Source of the DNA: CAVSIP01 sp963728075
Lineage (GTDB): Bacteria > Actinomycetota > Actinomycetes > JAFAQI01 > DASSKL01
DNA length: 64,000 bases
Direction of reading: 5' to 3'
Assembly (NCBI GenBank): GCA_963728075.1
Contig: CAVSIP010000005.1
Coordinates: forward strand, 186,001-250,000
Numbering within the stretch: position 1 is the first letter of the stretch; the number at the start of each line of letters is the position of its first letter. Positions 21,204 through 30,413 of the stretch are shown here, in pieces. The position numbers were made by a program, and so were the translations under genes. Under the pieces are notes generated by a model, which was not told the DNA's origin, made no database searches, and saw only the letters and a list, made by a program, of their open reading frames with translations.

Positions 21204-22273
21204 TACAGCCCCAGGGCGGCGGCGGCTGCAGCGGCCTCCGCCGGGATCGTCGTGGGCCGCGGCGCCCCCGAGATCGCCCACTCCGGGTCCTTGAGCCCGT
21301 GGCCGGTGACGGTGCACACGACGCGCAGGCCGGTGCCCAGGCTGCCCTGCTCGTGGGCCTTGAGCAGCCCGGCGACGCTGGCCGCGCTGGCCGGCTCCAC
21401 GAAGACGCCCTCCGCACGCGCCAGCGTGCGGTAGGCGTTGAGGATCTCCCGGTCGGTGACGGCCTCGATCGCCCCACCCGACTCGTCGCGGGCGGCGAGC
21501 GCCTGCTGCCAGCTGGCCGGGTTCCCGATCCGGATGGCCGTCGCGATCGTGGTGGGGCGAGGGACCGGCTTGCCGGTCACGATCGGCGCGGCACCGGCCG
21601 CCTGGAACCCGCGCATCACCGGTCGGCGGGTCGCGGGGCCGAAGTGCGCGTACTCGGTGTAGCCCTTCCAGTAGGCCGTGATGTTGCCCGCGTTGCCGAC
21701 CGGCAGGCAGTGGACGTCCGGGGCGTCCCCGAGCGCGTCGACGATCTCGAACGCGGCGGTCTTCTGGCCCTCGATGCGGTACTGGTTCACCGAGTTGACC
21801 AGGCTCACCGGGTAGTGCTCGGCGAGGTCACGGGCGAGGTCGAGACAGTCGTCGAAGTTGCCGTCGACCTCGAGCAGCTTGGCGCCGTGCACGAGTGCCT
21901 GCGCCAGCTTGCCCATCGCGATCTTGCCGGTCGGTACGAGCACCGCGCAGGTCATCTGCGCCCGTACGGCGTACGCGGCCGCGCTGGCGCTCGTGTTGCC
22001 GGTCGAGGCGCAGATGACCGCCTTGGCGCCCTCCTCGGCGGCCTTGCTCATCGCCAGCGTCATGCCACGGTCCTTGAACGAACCGGTGGGGTTCGCCCCC
22101 TCGACCTTGAGGAAGACCTCGCAGCCGGTGCGCTCGGACAGCCGTGGAGCCGGGACGAGCGGCGTGCCGCCCTCCCGCAGGGTGACGACGGGCGTCGCGT
22201 CGCTGACGGGCAGGCGCTCGCGGTACTCCTCGATGACGCCGCGCCACTGGTGGGTTCCGGTGGTGGTGGTCAC
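21203..22273 (-). CDS. thrC: threonine synthase
   Basis: A 356-residue PLP enzyme that turns O-phosphohomoserine into threonine. The PLP lysine is K67 in GANPTGSFKDRGMTLA; the phosphate-binding loop reads LPVGNAGNITAYWKGY; ICASTGNTSASAAAY is the conserved substrate loop. The length matches the short actinobacterial class. Its GTG start overlaps the hom stop by four bases (GTGA), so hom, thrC and thrB are coupled. Confidence 0.94.
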   Translation of the reverse strand: MTTTTGTHQWRGVIEEYRERLPVSDATPVVTLREGGTPLVPAPRLSERTGCEVFLKVEGANPTGSFKDRGMTLAMSKAAEEGAKAVICASTGNTSASAAAYAVRAQMTCAVLVPTGKIAMGKLAQALVHGAKLLEVDGNFDDCLDLARDLAEHYPVSLVNSVNQYRIEGQKTAAFEIVDALGDAPDVHCLPVGNAGNITAYWKGYTEYAHFGPATRRPVMRGFQAAGAAPIVTGKPVPRPTTIATAIRIGNPASWQQALAARDESGGAIEAVTDREILNAYRTLARAEGVFVEPASAASVAGLLKAHEQGSLGTGLRVVCTVTGHGLKDPEWAISGAPRPTTIPAEAAAAAAALGL

Positions 22274-23565
22274 TGCCCCTCCTCGCCCTCGACCCGCATG
22301 ACCGACGCGACCGCGCGGACGACGTCGAGCCCGCGCAGCTCCTCCACCGTCGCACTGAGCGCGGAGTCCGTCGCGACGTGCGTGACGATCGTCAGCGTCG
22401 CGTCGTCACCGCGGCCCTCCTGCCGGACGGTCTGGATGGACACGTCCTGCTGGCTGAACGCCTGCGCGACAGCGGCGAGGACGCCGGCCTTGTCGGCGAC
22501 GTCGAGCCGTACGTGGTAGCGGGTGACGGTCTCCCCCATCGGCCGGACGCGCAGCGACGCGTACGCGGACTCGCCGAACCCGCGCGCGCCGGTCAGCCGG
22601 TTGCGGGCCACGGTGACCAGGTCGCCGAGGACGGCGCTCGCCGTCGGCGCGCCGCCGGCACCCGGGCCGTAGAACATCAGCTGCCCCGCGGCGTCCGCCT
22701 CCACGAACACCGCGTTGAACGCCTCGCGGACCGCGGCCAGGGGGTGCGACCGGGGAATCATCGCCGGGTGGACCCGTACGCCGACGCTGCGGCCGTCCGC
22801 CCCCCGCTCCGCGATGGCCAGCAGCTTCACGACGCTGCCCATCTCGCGCGCGCTGGCGACGTCAGCAGCGGTGACGTCGGTGATGCCCTCGCGGTGGACG
22901 TCGGCGGCGGTGACGCGCGTGTGGAACGCAAGCCCGGCGAGGATGGCCGCCTTCGCGGCGGCGTCGAAGCCCTCCACGTCCGCGCTCGGGTCGGCCTCGG
23001 CGTAGCCCAGGGCCTGGGCCTCCTCCAGCGCCTCGGCGAAGCTGGCACCGGACTCGTCCATCCGCGTGAGGATGTAGTTCGTCGTCCCGTTGACGATGCC
23101 GAGCACCCGGTTCACGCGGTCCCCGGCGAGTGACTCACGGATCGGCCGCAGGATGGGGATGGCGCCGGCGACGCTCGCCTCGAAGTACAGGTCGGCGTTG
23201 CCCTTGCGGGCCGCCTCGAACAGCGTCGAGCCGTCGTCGGCGAGCAGGGCCTTGTTGGCCGTCACCACCGACGCCCCGCGCTCGAAGGCCGCGAGCAGCA
23301 GCCCGCGCGCGGGCTCGATCCCACCGATCACCTCGACGACGACGTCGACGTCGTCACGCGTCACCAACCCGTGGGCGTCGGCGGTGAACAGGCTGGAGTC
23401 GACCGGCAGGTCACGGGCACGCTGCGGCCGCCGGACGGCGATGCCGGCCAGCTCGAGCGGCGCGCCGACCCGGTGGGCCAGGTCGTCGCGGTGCTCGTGG
23501 AGCAGGCGCACGACCTCGCCGCCGACCGTGCCGCATCCGAGCAGGGCCACTTTCAGGGCGCTCAT
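22270..23565 (-). CDS. hom: homoserine dehydrogenase
   Basis: A 431-residue enzyme that reduces aspartate semialdehyde to homoserine. The Rossmann loop is VALLGCGTVGGEVV at the N-terminus, the catalytic domain has VTANKALLADDG, EASVAGAIPILRPIRES and GIVNGTTNYIL, and a C-terminal ACT domain (about residues 350-425, VRLDVADKAGVLAAVAQAF) should give feedback control by threonine. The ATG at 23565 overlaps the lysA stop by four bases. Confidence 0.95.
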   Translation of the reverse strand: MSALKVALLGCGTVGGEVVRLLHEHRDDLAHRVGAPLELAGIAVRRPQRARDLPVDSSLFTADAHGLVTRDDVDVVVEVIGGIEPARGLLLAAFERGASVVTANKALLADDGSTLFEAARKGNADLYFEASVAGAIPILRPIRESLAGDRVNRVLGIVNGTTNYILTRMDESGASFAEALEEAQALGYAEADPSADVEGFDAAAKAAILAGLAFHTRVTAADVHREGITDVTAADVASAREMGSVVKLLAIAERGADGRSVGVRVHPAMIPRSHPLAAVREAFNAVFVEADAAGQLMFYGPGAGGAPTASAVLGDLVTVARNRLTGARGFGESAYASLRVRPMGETVTRYHVRLDVADKAGVLAAVAQAFSQQDVSIQTVRQEGRGDDATLTIVTHVATDSALSATVEELRGLDVVRAVASVMRVEGEEGQ

Positions 23566-24890
23566 CCGGCGTCCAGGCGCATGAGGTCGTCCTCGGTCTC
23601 GCGGCGCACGATGACCCGTGCGACACCGTCCCGGACCGCGACCACCGGCGGTCGCGGTACGTGGTTGTAGTTGCCGGCCATGGAGCGGTGGTACGCGCCA
23701 CTGGCGGGAACGGCGACGAGGTCGCCGGGCGAGAGGTCCTCGGGCAACGAGACCTCCCTCACCACGATGTCGCCGGACTCGCAGTGCTTGCCGCAGATCG
23801 TCACCATCCGCGCCGGGGCGGCGGACACCCGCGAGGCGAGCACGGCCGTGTAGTGCGCGCCGTACAGTGCGGTCCGGATGTTGTCGCTCATCCCGCCGTC
23901 GACGGCGACGTAGGTACGCAGCCCCGGCAGCTCCTTCACCGTGCCGACCTCGTACACGGTGACCGTGGTCGGCCCCGCGATCGCGCGGCCGGGCTCGACG
24001 GCCAGCCGGGGCACGGCCAGGCCGGCTGCCGCACACTCCTTCGCGACCACCGCCGTGAGCCGCTCGACGAACTCCTCGACCGGCAGCGGCGCGTCCTGGG
24101 AGGTGTAGGCGATCCCCGTGCCGCCGCCGAGGTTGAGCTCGCTCGTCTCCATGCCGTGCTCGTCGCGGAGCGCGGCGAGCAGCCCGACCATGCGGTGCGC
24201 GGCGAGCGCGAACCCCTGCGTGTCGAAGATCTGCGAGCCGATGTGCATGTGCAGGCCGGCGAGCTCCAGGCCGGGGAGCAGGAGGATGCGCGCCACCGCC
24301 TCCGCCGCCGCGCCGCTGGCGAGGGAGAAGCCGAACTTCTGGTCCTCCTGGCCGGTGGCGACGTACTCGTGGGTGTGCGCCTCGACGCCCGGCGTGACCC
24401 GGACGACGACCCGCTGGCGCACCCCGGCGGCGTCGGCGGCGTGGGCGAGCCGGGCGATCTCCTCGAAGGAGTCGACGGCGAAGCGGCCGACGCCGTACGC
24501 GACGCCGCGGCGGATCTCGGCCAGCGACTTGTTGTTGCCGTGGAAGATGATCCGCTCACCCGGGAAGCCGGCGCGCTCCGCGACCGCCAGCTCGCCCCCG
24601 GTCGAGACGTCGAGCGACAGCCCCTCCTCGGCCACCCAGCGCGCGACCTCCGTGCACAGGAACGCCTTGCCCGCGTAGTAGACGTCCCCCGTGCCCGCGA
24701 ACGCGTCCCGCCAGGCACGCGCCCGGGACCGGAAGTCCTCCTCGTCGAGGACGAGCACCGGCGTGCCGAAACGGTCGGCCAGGTCGCGTACGTCCACGCC
24801 ACCGACGGTCAGCGCGCCGTCGACGCGGCGGGCGGCCGTACGCGGCCAGACGTTGGGCTCGAGGTCAGCGACCTCGGGGTGGGAGCTCAC
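23562..24890 (-). CDS. lysA: diaminopimelate decarboxylase
   Basis: A 442-residue fold-III PLP enzyme that makes lysine from meso-diaminopimelate. The PLP lysine is K75 in VYYAGKAFLC. Other motifs are LDVSTGGELAVAERAGFP, FHGNNKS, HMHIGSQI, LNLGGGTGIAY, VAVEPGRAIAGP and the catalytic Cys region ICGKHCESGDI from the partner subunit. GTG start with AGGAAGG before it; nine bases after the argS stop. Confidence 0.95.
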   Translation of the reverse strand: MSSHPEVADLEPNVWPRTAARRVDGALTVGGVDVRDLADRFGTPVLVLDEEDFRSRARAWRDAFAGTGDVYYAGKAFLCTEVARWVAEEGLSLDVSTGGELAVAERAGFPGERIIFHGNNKSLAEIRRGVAYGVGRFAVDSFEEIARLAHAADAAGVRQRVVVRVTPGVEAHTHEYVATGQEDQKFGFSLASGAAAEAVARILLLPGLELAGLHMHIGSQIFDTQGFALAAHRMVGLLAALRDEHGMETSELNLGGGTGIAYTSQDAPLPVEEFVERLTAVVAKECAAAGLAVPRLAVEPGRAIAGPTTVTVYEVGTVKELPGLRTYVAVDGGMSDNIRTALYGAHYTAVLASRVSAAPARMVTICGKHCESGDIVVREVSLPEDLSPGDLVAVPASGAYHRSMAGNYNHVPRPPVVAVRDGVARVIVRRETEDDLMRLDAG

Positions 24891-24899
24891 GGGCCTTCC

Positions 24900-26561
24900 T
24901 CACATCCGCTCCGGGGCCGTGACGCCGAGCAGCGTGAGGCCGTTCGCAAGCACCGTCCGCGTGGCCTCGCACAGCCACAACCGGGCGCGCGTCAGGTCGG
25001 TCGCCTCCTCGTCGCCCATGGGCAGCACCCGGCAGGCGTCGTAGAAGCGGTGGTACGTCCCGGCCAGGCTCTCCAGGTACCGCGCGACCCGGTGCGGCTC
25101 GCGCAGCTCCGCCGCGCTCCCGACGATGCGCGGGAACTCGCCGAGCGCCCCGAGCAGGTCGCTCTCACGCTCGTGGACGAGCAGGCCCGGCTGGAAGCCG
25201 TCCGCCGGGCCCCGGTCGATGCCGAGCTCGGCGGCGTTGCGCAGCAGGGAGGCGATGCGGGCGTGCGCGTACTGCACGTAGAAGACCGGGTTGTCGTTGA
25301 CCTGCCGGGAGATCAGGTCCAGGTCGAGGTCGAGCGAGCTGTCCACCGACGCGCGGGCCAGCGAGTAGCGCGCCGCGTCCACGCCGACGGCCTCGACGAG
25401 GTCCTCGAGGGTGACGATGTTCCCCGCCCGCTTGCTCATCCGGACGGGCTCGCCGCCGCGGAACAGGTTGACCATCTGGCCGATGAGGAGCTCGAGGTTG
25501 GTGTCGGGGTCGTCGCCGAAGCACGCGGCCATGGCCTTCATCCTGCCGAGGTAGCCGTGGTGGTCGGCCCCGAGCATGATCACCACACGGTCGAAACCGC
25601 GCTTGCGCTTGTCGAGGTAGTAGGCCGCGTCGGCGCAGAAGTACGTCGGGCTGCCGTCGCCCTTGACGAGGACGCGGTCCTTGTCGTCACCGAAGTCGGT
25701 GGTCCGCAGCCAGACCGCACCCTCGTGGTCGTACACGTGGCCCATCGCCCGCAGGCGCTCGACGGCCTCGGCCAGCTCGCCGGCGTCGTGCAGGGTGCGC
25801 TCGGAGAAGTAGACGTCGAAGTGCACGCCGAAGTCCGCGAGCGACGCCTTGATCTCGTCGAACATCAGCTCCAGCCCCTCGCGGCGGAAGACCTCGAGGG
25901 CCTTCTCCTCCGGCTGGGCGAGCAGGTCCGGATGGTTCGCCAGGACAGCGCGGGCGATCTCCCCGACGTACGCGCCGCCGTACCCGTTCTCGGGCGGCGG
26001 TTCCCCGCGTGAGGCGGCGAGGAGGGACTCGGTGAACCGGTCGATCTGGGCGCCGGCGTCGTTGAAGTAGTACTCGCGCGTCACCTCGGCGCCGGACGCC
26101 TCGAGCAACCGGCCGAGCGCGTCCCCGACGGCCGCCCACCGCACGTGCCCGAGGTGCAGCGGGCCGGTCGGGTTGGCGCTGACGAACTCGAGGTTGAGCC
26201 GCTGACCCGTGAGGGTGTCGTTCTGGCCGTAGCCGGCGTCATCCCGGACGACTGTCCGGGCGACCTCCCCGAGCGCAGCCTCGGCGAGGCGGAAGTTGAG
26301 GAAGCCGGGGCCGGCGACCTCCACGCCGGCGACCGCCGGCAGCCCCCGTAGCCGCGCCGCGAGCAGCTCCGCCACCTCGCGGGGCGGGCGGCCGGCCGGC
26401 TTCGCGAGCTGCAGCGCGACGTTCGTCGCGTAGTCGCCGTGCTCCTTGACCTTGGGCCGCTCCACGACCGCCGTCGCGGGCACCGGCACGGCGAGCTCGC
26501 CGGCGTCGACCGCCGCGCGCACGGCATCGACGACGGCAGCCGAGAGCTCCGCCGGGGTCAC
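24900..26561 (-). CDS. argS: arginyl-tRNA synthetase
   Basis: A 553-residue class I synthetase. The N-terminal Add-1 domain is followed by the HIGH-type motif HLGH (136-139, in ANPTGPLHLGHVRWAAVGDA), the KMSKS-type MSKRAGN motif and a C-terminal DALR anticodon-binding helical domain (YLESLAGTYHRFYDACRVLP). The tRNA-Arg(CCG) gene lies about 1.2 kb upstream, a common actinobacterial arrangement. GTG start with no obvious strong ribosome site. Confidence 0.95.
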   Translation of the reverse strand: MTPAELSAAVVDAVRAAVDAGELAVPVPATAVVERPKVKEHGDYATNVALQLAKPAGRPPREVAELLAARLRGLPAVAGVEVAGPGFLNFRLAEAALGEVARTVVRDDAGYGQNDTLTGQRLNLEFVSANPTGPLHLGHVRWAAVGDALGRLLEASGAEVTREYYFNDAGAQIDRFTESLLAASRGEPPPENGYGGAYVGEIARAVLANHPDLLAQPEEKALEVFRREGLELMFDEIKASLADFGVHFDVYFSERTLHDAGELAEAVERLRAMGHVYDHEGAVWLRTTDFGDDKDRVLVKGDGSPTYFCADAAYYLDKRKRGFDRVVIMLGADHHGYLGRMKAMAACFGDDPDTNLELLIGQMVNLFRGGEPVRMSKRAGNIVTLEDLVEAVGVDAARYSLARASVDSSLDLDLDLISRQVNDNPVFYVQYAHARIASLLRNAAELGIDRGPADGFQPGLLVHERESDLLGALGEFPRIVGSAAELREPHRVARYLESLAGTYHRFYDACRVLPMGDEEATDLTRARLWLCEATRTVLANGLTLLGVTAPERM

Positions 26562-26615
26562 CCGATCGAGGCTAGCGCAGCGGCTCGTCCGCCCGACGGG
26601 CCGGAAAGGCGGTGG

Positions 26616-27275
26616 TCACTCCCCCGCGGGGAAGTTGTAGCCGGCCGGTGGCTTCGGCAGCTCCGACGGCTTGCCGTACTGGATGGCGATCTCCATGTGC
26701 GACTTGAACACGATCTTGTCGGGGTCGCCTGCGTACGCGACGCCGTTCACGTAGAAGCGCAGGTCGTGGGTGGCGTCCTTGCACAGGCCACCGATGCAGG
26801 TCTCGCTGAGCGAGACCCCCCACTCGGTGAACAGCTGACCGAGCGTGTACGCGGAGTTGTCCGCCGACTCGATGTGCACCACGCCGCTGTCGTCATGGGT
26901 GTGCAGGGGCGAGATGCCGGTGGCCTTGTTGTCCTTGACGACGAAGCCGATGTACGGCGCGACCGGGACCGCGCTGCCGTTGGCCCAGATGTCGAGGTGC
27001 GCGTGGTAGTGCACCTTGACCTTCTCCTGGGCGTAGACCGGGAGCCCGGCGGCCTCGATGTAGGTCGTGCTGTCCTGCAGCGGGGGCTGCCACGGGGGCG
27101 GTGCCTTGCTGAGGTCCACCGAGGCGCCTTGGCCGGTGCCGTTCTGGGCAGCGCCCTGCTGCACCTTGTCCGCCTGCTTCGGCTCGGACGGCTTGCTGCC
27201 TCCGCAGCCGCCGAGCAGCAACGACAGAGCGGCGGTCGCGGCCACCGCAGACAGAGGTCGAGTCACACGTCGCAC
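26616..27275 (-). CDS. histidine-rich lipoprotein of unknown function
   Basis: A 219-residue exported protein: a short basic start, hydrophobic signal, and lipobox LLLGGC, so it should be anchored to the outer face of the membrane. The mature part is rich in histidine pairs (VHYHAHLDIW and PLHTHDDSGVVHIES) and has a Cys pair in SETCIGGLC, suggesting metal binding. I do not recognise a named function. GTG at 27275 is preferred because AAGGAA precedes it at six bases; GTG 27293 is the longer option. It follows the response regulator gene closely and is probably co-transcribed. Confidence 0.65.
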   Translation of the reverse strand: MRRVTRPLSAVAATAALSLLLGGCGGSKPSEPKQADKVQQGAAQNGTGQGASVDLSKAPPPWQPPLQDSTTYIEAAGLPVYAQEKVKVHYHAHLDIWANGSAVPVAPYIGFVVKDNKATGISPLHTHDDSGVVHIESADNSAYTLGQLFTEWGVSLSETCIGGLCKDATHDLRFYVNGVAYAGDPDKIVFKSHMEIAIQYGKPSELPKPPAGYNFPAGE

Positions 27276-27298
27276 GCTGAGTTCCTTGCCCACGAGAG

Positions 27299-27655
27299 TC
27301 AGGAAGACGCCAACCTGCGCACCGTATCGATCAGCTCCTCCGGGTCGAACGGCTTGGTGAGGTAGGCGTCGACCCCGATGCTGTCGCCGCGACGCAGGTC
27401 GGCCTCCTGCGCACGGGCCGACAGCAGCACGATCCGGATCCCGGCGGTCTCGGGATCGGCCCGAAGCTGTGCGGCGACGTCCCAGCCGTCCATCTCGGGC
27501 ATCATCACGTCGAGCGTGACGACGTCGGGTGCGACGTCGCGCACCCGAGCCAGGCAGTCCCTGCCGTCACTGGCCGTGGACACCTCGAACCCCTCGAGCT
27601 CGAGGTTGACGCTGATGAGCTGGCGGATGACGTCGTCGTCGTCGACGACAAGCAC
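27299..27655 (-). CDS. single-domain response regulator
   Basis: A 118-residue CheY-like receiver with no output domain. The acidic pocket is in VVDDDDVIRQL, the phospho-acceptor Asp is in VTLDVMMPEMDG, the switch Ser is in VLLSARAQE and the conserved Lys is in AYLTKPFDPEEL. It must act by protein contact. GTG 27655 is used, but codons upstream stay open without a good start, so the true N-terminus may be slightly longer. No histidine kinase is adjacent. It reads away from the tRNA-Arg gene. Confidence 0.85.
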   Translation of the reverse strand: MLVVDDDDVIRQLISVNLELEGFEVSTASDGRDCLARVRDVAPDVVTLDVMMPEMDGWDVAAQLRADPETAGIRIVLLSARAQEADLRRGDSIGVDAYLTKPFDPEELIDTVRRLASS

Positions 27656-27748
27656 CCGAACCGGCTGGTGACATGGTACGAGGCTACCGGCGGGTCACCG
27701 GGCATCCGGGCCGTGAGCAATAATGGGCTCAGTTCCGTCGCATCCCCG

Positions 27749-27820
27749 GCCCCCGTAGCTCAGGGGATAGAGCACCGCCCTCCGGAGGCGGGTGCGCAGG
27801 TTCGAATCCTGCCGGGGGCA
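27749..27820 (+). tRNA. tRNA-Arg (anticodon CCG)
   Basis: A 72-base cloverleaf: acceptor stem GCCCCCG/CGGGGGC, D-arm with GCTCAGGGGATAGAGC, anticodon stem CCGCC/GGCGG around the loop CTCCGGA (anticodon CCG, decoding CGG), and T-arm GCAGGTTCGAATCCTGC. Discriminator base A; the CCA end is not encoded. It is the only tRNA seen and marks the left edge of the Wadjet island, as tRNA 3' ends are frequent integration sites. Confidence 0.96.
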
Positions 27821-28140
27821 CAAAGTCGCAGGTCAGCGGCCTGGACAAGGATTTGGACAAGGTTGACCTGCGCATTCGCGCCGGGAGGCAGTACTCAGGG
27901 TTTGGACCGTTCGGCATCCGTCCGTGAGCGTCGGCAGGCCTCGGTACGCGATCTTGCCAACGGTTTGCCAACAGAAGAGCCGAAACTTGTCGGTGGCGCC
28001 CCGTAGCCTCGGCCGAGGCGTACCGCGCCCCGTTCCGCCGCTTCGCGTAGCGGGTGCGGCTGGTCGGTCCGTGGTGTGGTCACGTCTCGAGATGACGCGT
28101 GTTCGAGCGCAGTTCGGAAGATGCCGCAGCGGGAGGGCGC
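27821..28140. other. gap after tRNA-Arg with short direct repeats (possible attachment-site arms)
   Basis: No convincing gene in 320 bases. Two pairs of short direct repeats occur: TTGGACAAGG/CTGGACAAGG around 27840-27865, and TTGCCAAC twice around 27954-27972. Paired repeats like these beside a tRNA 3' end resemble integrase arm-type sites. The last part holds the jetA ribosome site (GGGAGG at about 28130) and presumably its promoter, which I could not place. Confidence 0.35.
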
Positions 28141-29628
28141 ATGAGCGACATCGCGGGAGAGCTCGCCCGCGTACGCACCGCGTTCGATACACCCACCCTC
28201 ACGCTGCTGCACCGGCGGCGCGCGCCCGTCGTCACCGCGATCTTCCGCAGCGCGTTCACCCGCGACCAGCCGACGGTGCCGGCCGCGCGACTGCACGAGC
28301 AGGTCGACACGTACCTCGACCAACTCCGCCTCGAAGGCCACCCGGAGCTGCCGACCGGCAGTGGCCGCGACCTTTGCCTGCGGTGGATGCGCGACCAGTG
28401 GCTGGTCCGCAGTATTGAAGACGACGGCGCCGAGGTGTACGCGCTCACCTCACACGCTCAGGATGCGCTGAGCCTTGTCACGAACCTCACCCGGGAGCGA
28501 GTCAGCCTCTCCGAGCATCGGATCGCGACGATCGTCAGCTACGTCCGCCGGTTCAACGCCGAGGCGAACCCCGACCGCGCCGAACGCGTCCGCATCCTCG
28601 ATGCTGAGATCGCTCGGCTGGCCGCCGAACGCGGTCGGCTGCTCGATGGTGAACCGCTCGATGAGGTCTCCCCGGACTACATGCTCGAAGGCTTCGGCGA
28701 GCTGCTGCAGTTGATCGCTGCGCTGCCCGGCGACTTCGCTCGGGTCGAGGAGGCGTTCGTCGCGCTGCGCGGGCACATACTTGCGTCGTTCCAGGCTGAG
28801 GGCCTCCACGCCGGAGACGTCATCGACGAGTACCTGCACCGGGCCGACACGCTGATGACCGCGACGCCGGAAGGGCGCGCGTTCGAGGGCGCGTTCGCGC
28901 TGCTGCGTGATGACGAGCTGCTACTGCAGTTGAAGGAAGACCTCACCGCGCTGCTTCTGCACCCGCAGGCCGAGGACATCCTCAACGACGGTGACCGCCG
29001 CGACCTGCGCGGCACGGTCGCATTGATCAATCGCGGTATCCATAGCGTGCTCGCGCAGCGTAACCGGGTCACCGCGACGCTGCGGGACTACATCGTCACC
29101 CACGACGTCGCTCGCGACCGCGAGCTCGACGCCACCCTGCGCCGTATCGACGCTGAACTCGGTGTCTGGATGCGCACCGCCGGACCGCGGCGCACGGTGC
29201 CGCTCGACCTGCTGCCGCGCGACGTCGACGTCACGCACCTGCGTGAGCGGTTCTATGCGCCCGACGACGACGCCACGCCGCCACCGCTGGCGGACGTCAG
29301 CGACCACCGGCCCGACGACATCTCGCTCGCCGACCTGCTCGCCTGGGGCGGCCCGCAGCTCGACGCGCTGCGCAGCGCTCTCGCGGCGCTCGACGAGCCC
29401 GGCGCCGTCGCGACCCTCGGGGAGCTATTCGCGACACTCGACCCGACGCTACGGCGGCCGGTCGAGATCTTCGGCCTGATGCAGCTGGCGCACAACTCGA
29501 CGTCGCTGACACCCGCTGGTGGCGTCGAGTCGTACCCGGCCGTACGGCCGGACGGGACGACCAGGCGGCTGACTGCACCCAGGGTCGTCGCGACCGGCGC
29601 CGCCGGCGACGAGGAAACGGCCGGTTAG
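28141..29628 (+). CDS. jetA: Wadjet protein JetA (DUF3375)
   Basis: A 495-residue DUF3375 protein, the kleisin-like subunit of type I Wadjet, which bridges the SMC-like JetC dimer (similar to MukF). It is mostly helical with acidic and Arg-rich stretches; the N-terminal winged-helix region reads VVTAIFRSAFTRDQPTVPAA and the middle is helical (LALLRDDELLLQLKED-like). The ATG at 28141 follows GGGAGG at five bases. It is first in an operon with jetB 26 bases later. The identity rests on both this family match and the order of the four genes. Confidence 0.9.
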   Translation: MSDIAGELARVRTAFDTPTLTLLHRRRAPVVTAIFRSAFTRDQPTVPAARLHEQVDTYLDQLRLEGHPELPTGSGRDLCLRWMRDQWLVRSIEDDGAEVYALTSHAQDALSLVTNLTRERVSLSEHRIATIVSYVRRFNAEANPDRAERVRILDAEIARLAAERGRLLDGEPLDEVSPDYMLEGFGELLQLIAALPGDFARVEEAFVALRGHILASFQAEGLHAGDVIDEYLHRADTLMTATPEGRAFEGAFALLRDDELLLQLKEDLTALLLHPQAEDILNDGDRRDLRGTVALINRGIHSVLAQRNRVTATLRDYIVTHDVARDRELDATLRRIDAELGVWMRTAGPRRTVPLDLLPRDVDVTHLRERFYAPDDDATPPPLADVSDHRPDDISLADLLAWGGPQLDALRSALAALDEPGAVATLGELFATLDPTLRRPVEIFGLMQLAHNSTSLTPAGGVESYPAVRPDGTTRRLTAPRVVATGAAGDEETAG

Positions 29629-29654
29629 CAGTGAGGTACGAAGGAGCGGAAGCG

Positions 29655-30413
29655 ATGACTCAGGCTGCCGTCGAGTGGGATGAACACGGGGCACCGTCGA
29701 GGGCGGACTCCGAGTTCGGGTTCGACGATCCGGACCGCGAGCTGAGTTCGAGCGTCGCCTTGTTCGAAGGGGACGAGGGCGGCCTGGAGGTGGCGCAGCG
29801 TCGCGCGCTGGTCGCGATCGTCAAGCACCGGTTCATCACCGCGGACAGCCATCCGAGGGAGTGGCAGGCGCTGCTCGCGAACCCGCGGCTGATCCGCTCG
29901 CGGCTCAACGATCTGTTCCTCGACCTGCACGTCGACAGGCAGCGTCAGGTCGCGTTCAAGCGACAGGCGACCCCGGAGGGCGGCGGCCGGTTCCCCACCC
30001 TGCTGCACGACACCGCATGGACCCGCGAGGAGACGATCCTGCTGGTGTACCTGCGGGGCCGCAGCCGCGCCGACGAGGCCGCCGGCGCCCCCAAGACGTT
30101 CGTCGACCGCATCGACATGCTCGAGCACATCGCGAGCCTGCGACCGCCGCACGCGACCGACCAGTCCGGCGATGCCCGCCGCGCGGTGAAGGCAGTGGAG
30201 AGCCTGCTGCGCGCCGGCCTGCTGATCGGTGCGAGCACCGCCGACCGGTTCGAGGTCAGCCGCGCCGTCGACGTCGTGCTGCCGCTGGAGCGGTTGACGG
30301 CGCTACTCGACTGGCTGACGAACGAGAACGCCAGCGGCGACGCTGGTGACAAGACCGGCGCGGCGGACGACACCGTCGACGAGTTCGCCTTCGACGGTAC
30401 GGAAAGCTCATGA
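29655..30413 (+). CDS. jetB: Wadjet protein JetB (DUF4194)
   Basis: A 252-residue DUF4194 protein, the KITE-like (MukE-like) accessory subunit of the Wadjet complex, expected to bind JetA and DNA. Two winged-helix-like parts are suggested by QRRALVAIVKHRFITA and ESLLRAGLLIGASTADRFEV, joined by the well-conserved TAWTREETILLVYLRGR. The tail is acidic. The ATG at 29655 has AGGAG eight bases upstream. It overlaps jetC by four bases (ATGA). Confidence 0.9.
   Translation: MTQAAVEWDEHGAPSRADSEFGFDDPDRELSSSVALFEGDEGGLEVAQRRALVAIVKHRFITADSHPREWQALLANPRLIRSRLNDLFLDLHVDRQRQVAFKRQATPEGGGRFPTLLHDTAWTREETILLVYLRGRSRADEAAGAPKTFVDRIDMLEHIASLRPPHATDQSGDARRAVKAVESLLRAGLLIGASTADRFEVSRAVDVVLPLERLTALLDWLTNENASGDAGDKTGAADDTVDEFAFDGTESS

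Noticed and set aside
27729..27971. Minus-strand frame of 80 codons over the tRNA-Arg gene with the common AGFEPAHPPPEGGALSPELRG-like text
   Set aside because: It is the antisense of the tRNA; such peptides are well-known false calls.
27823..28140. A sigma-70 promoter for jetA (TTGACC near 27861)
   Set aside because: No acceptable -10 box at 16-19 bases; I could not place the promoter with confidence.
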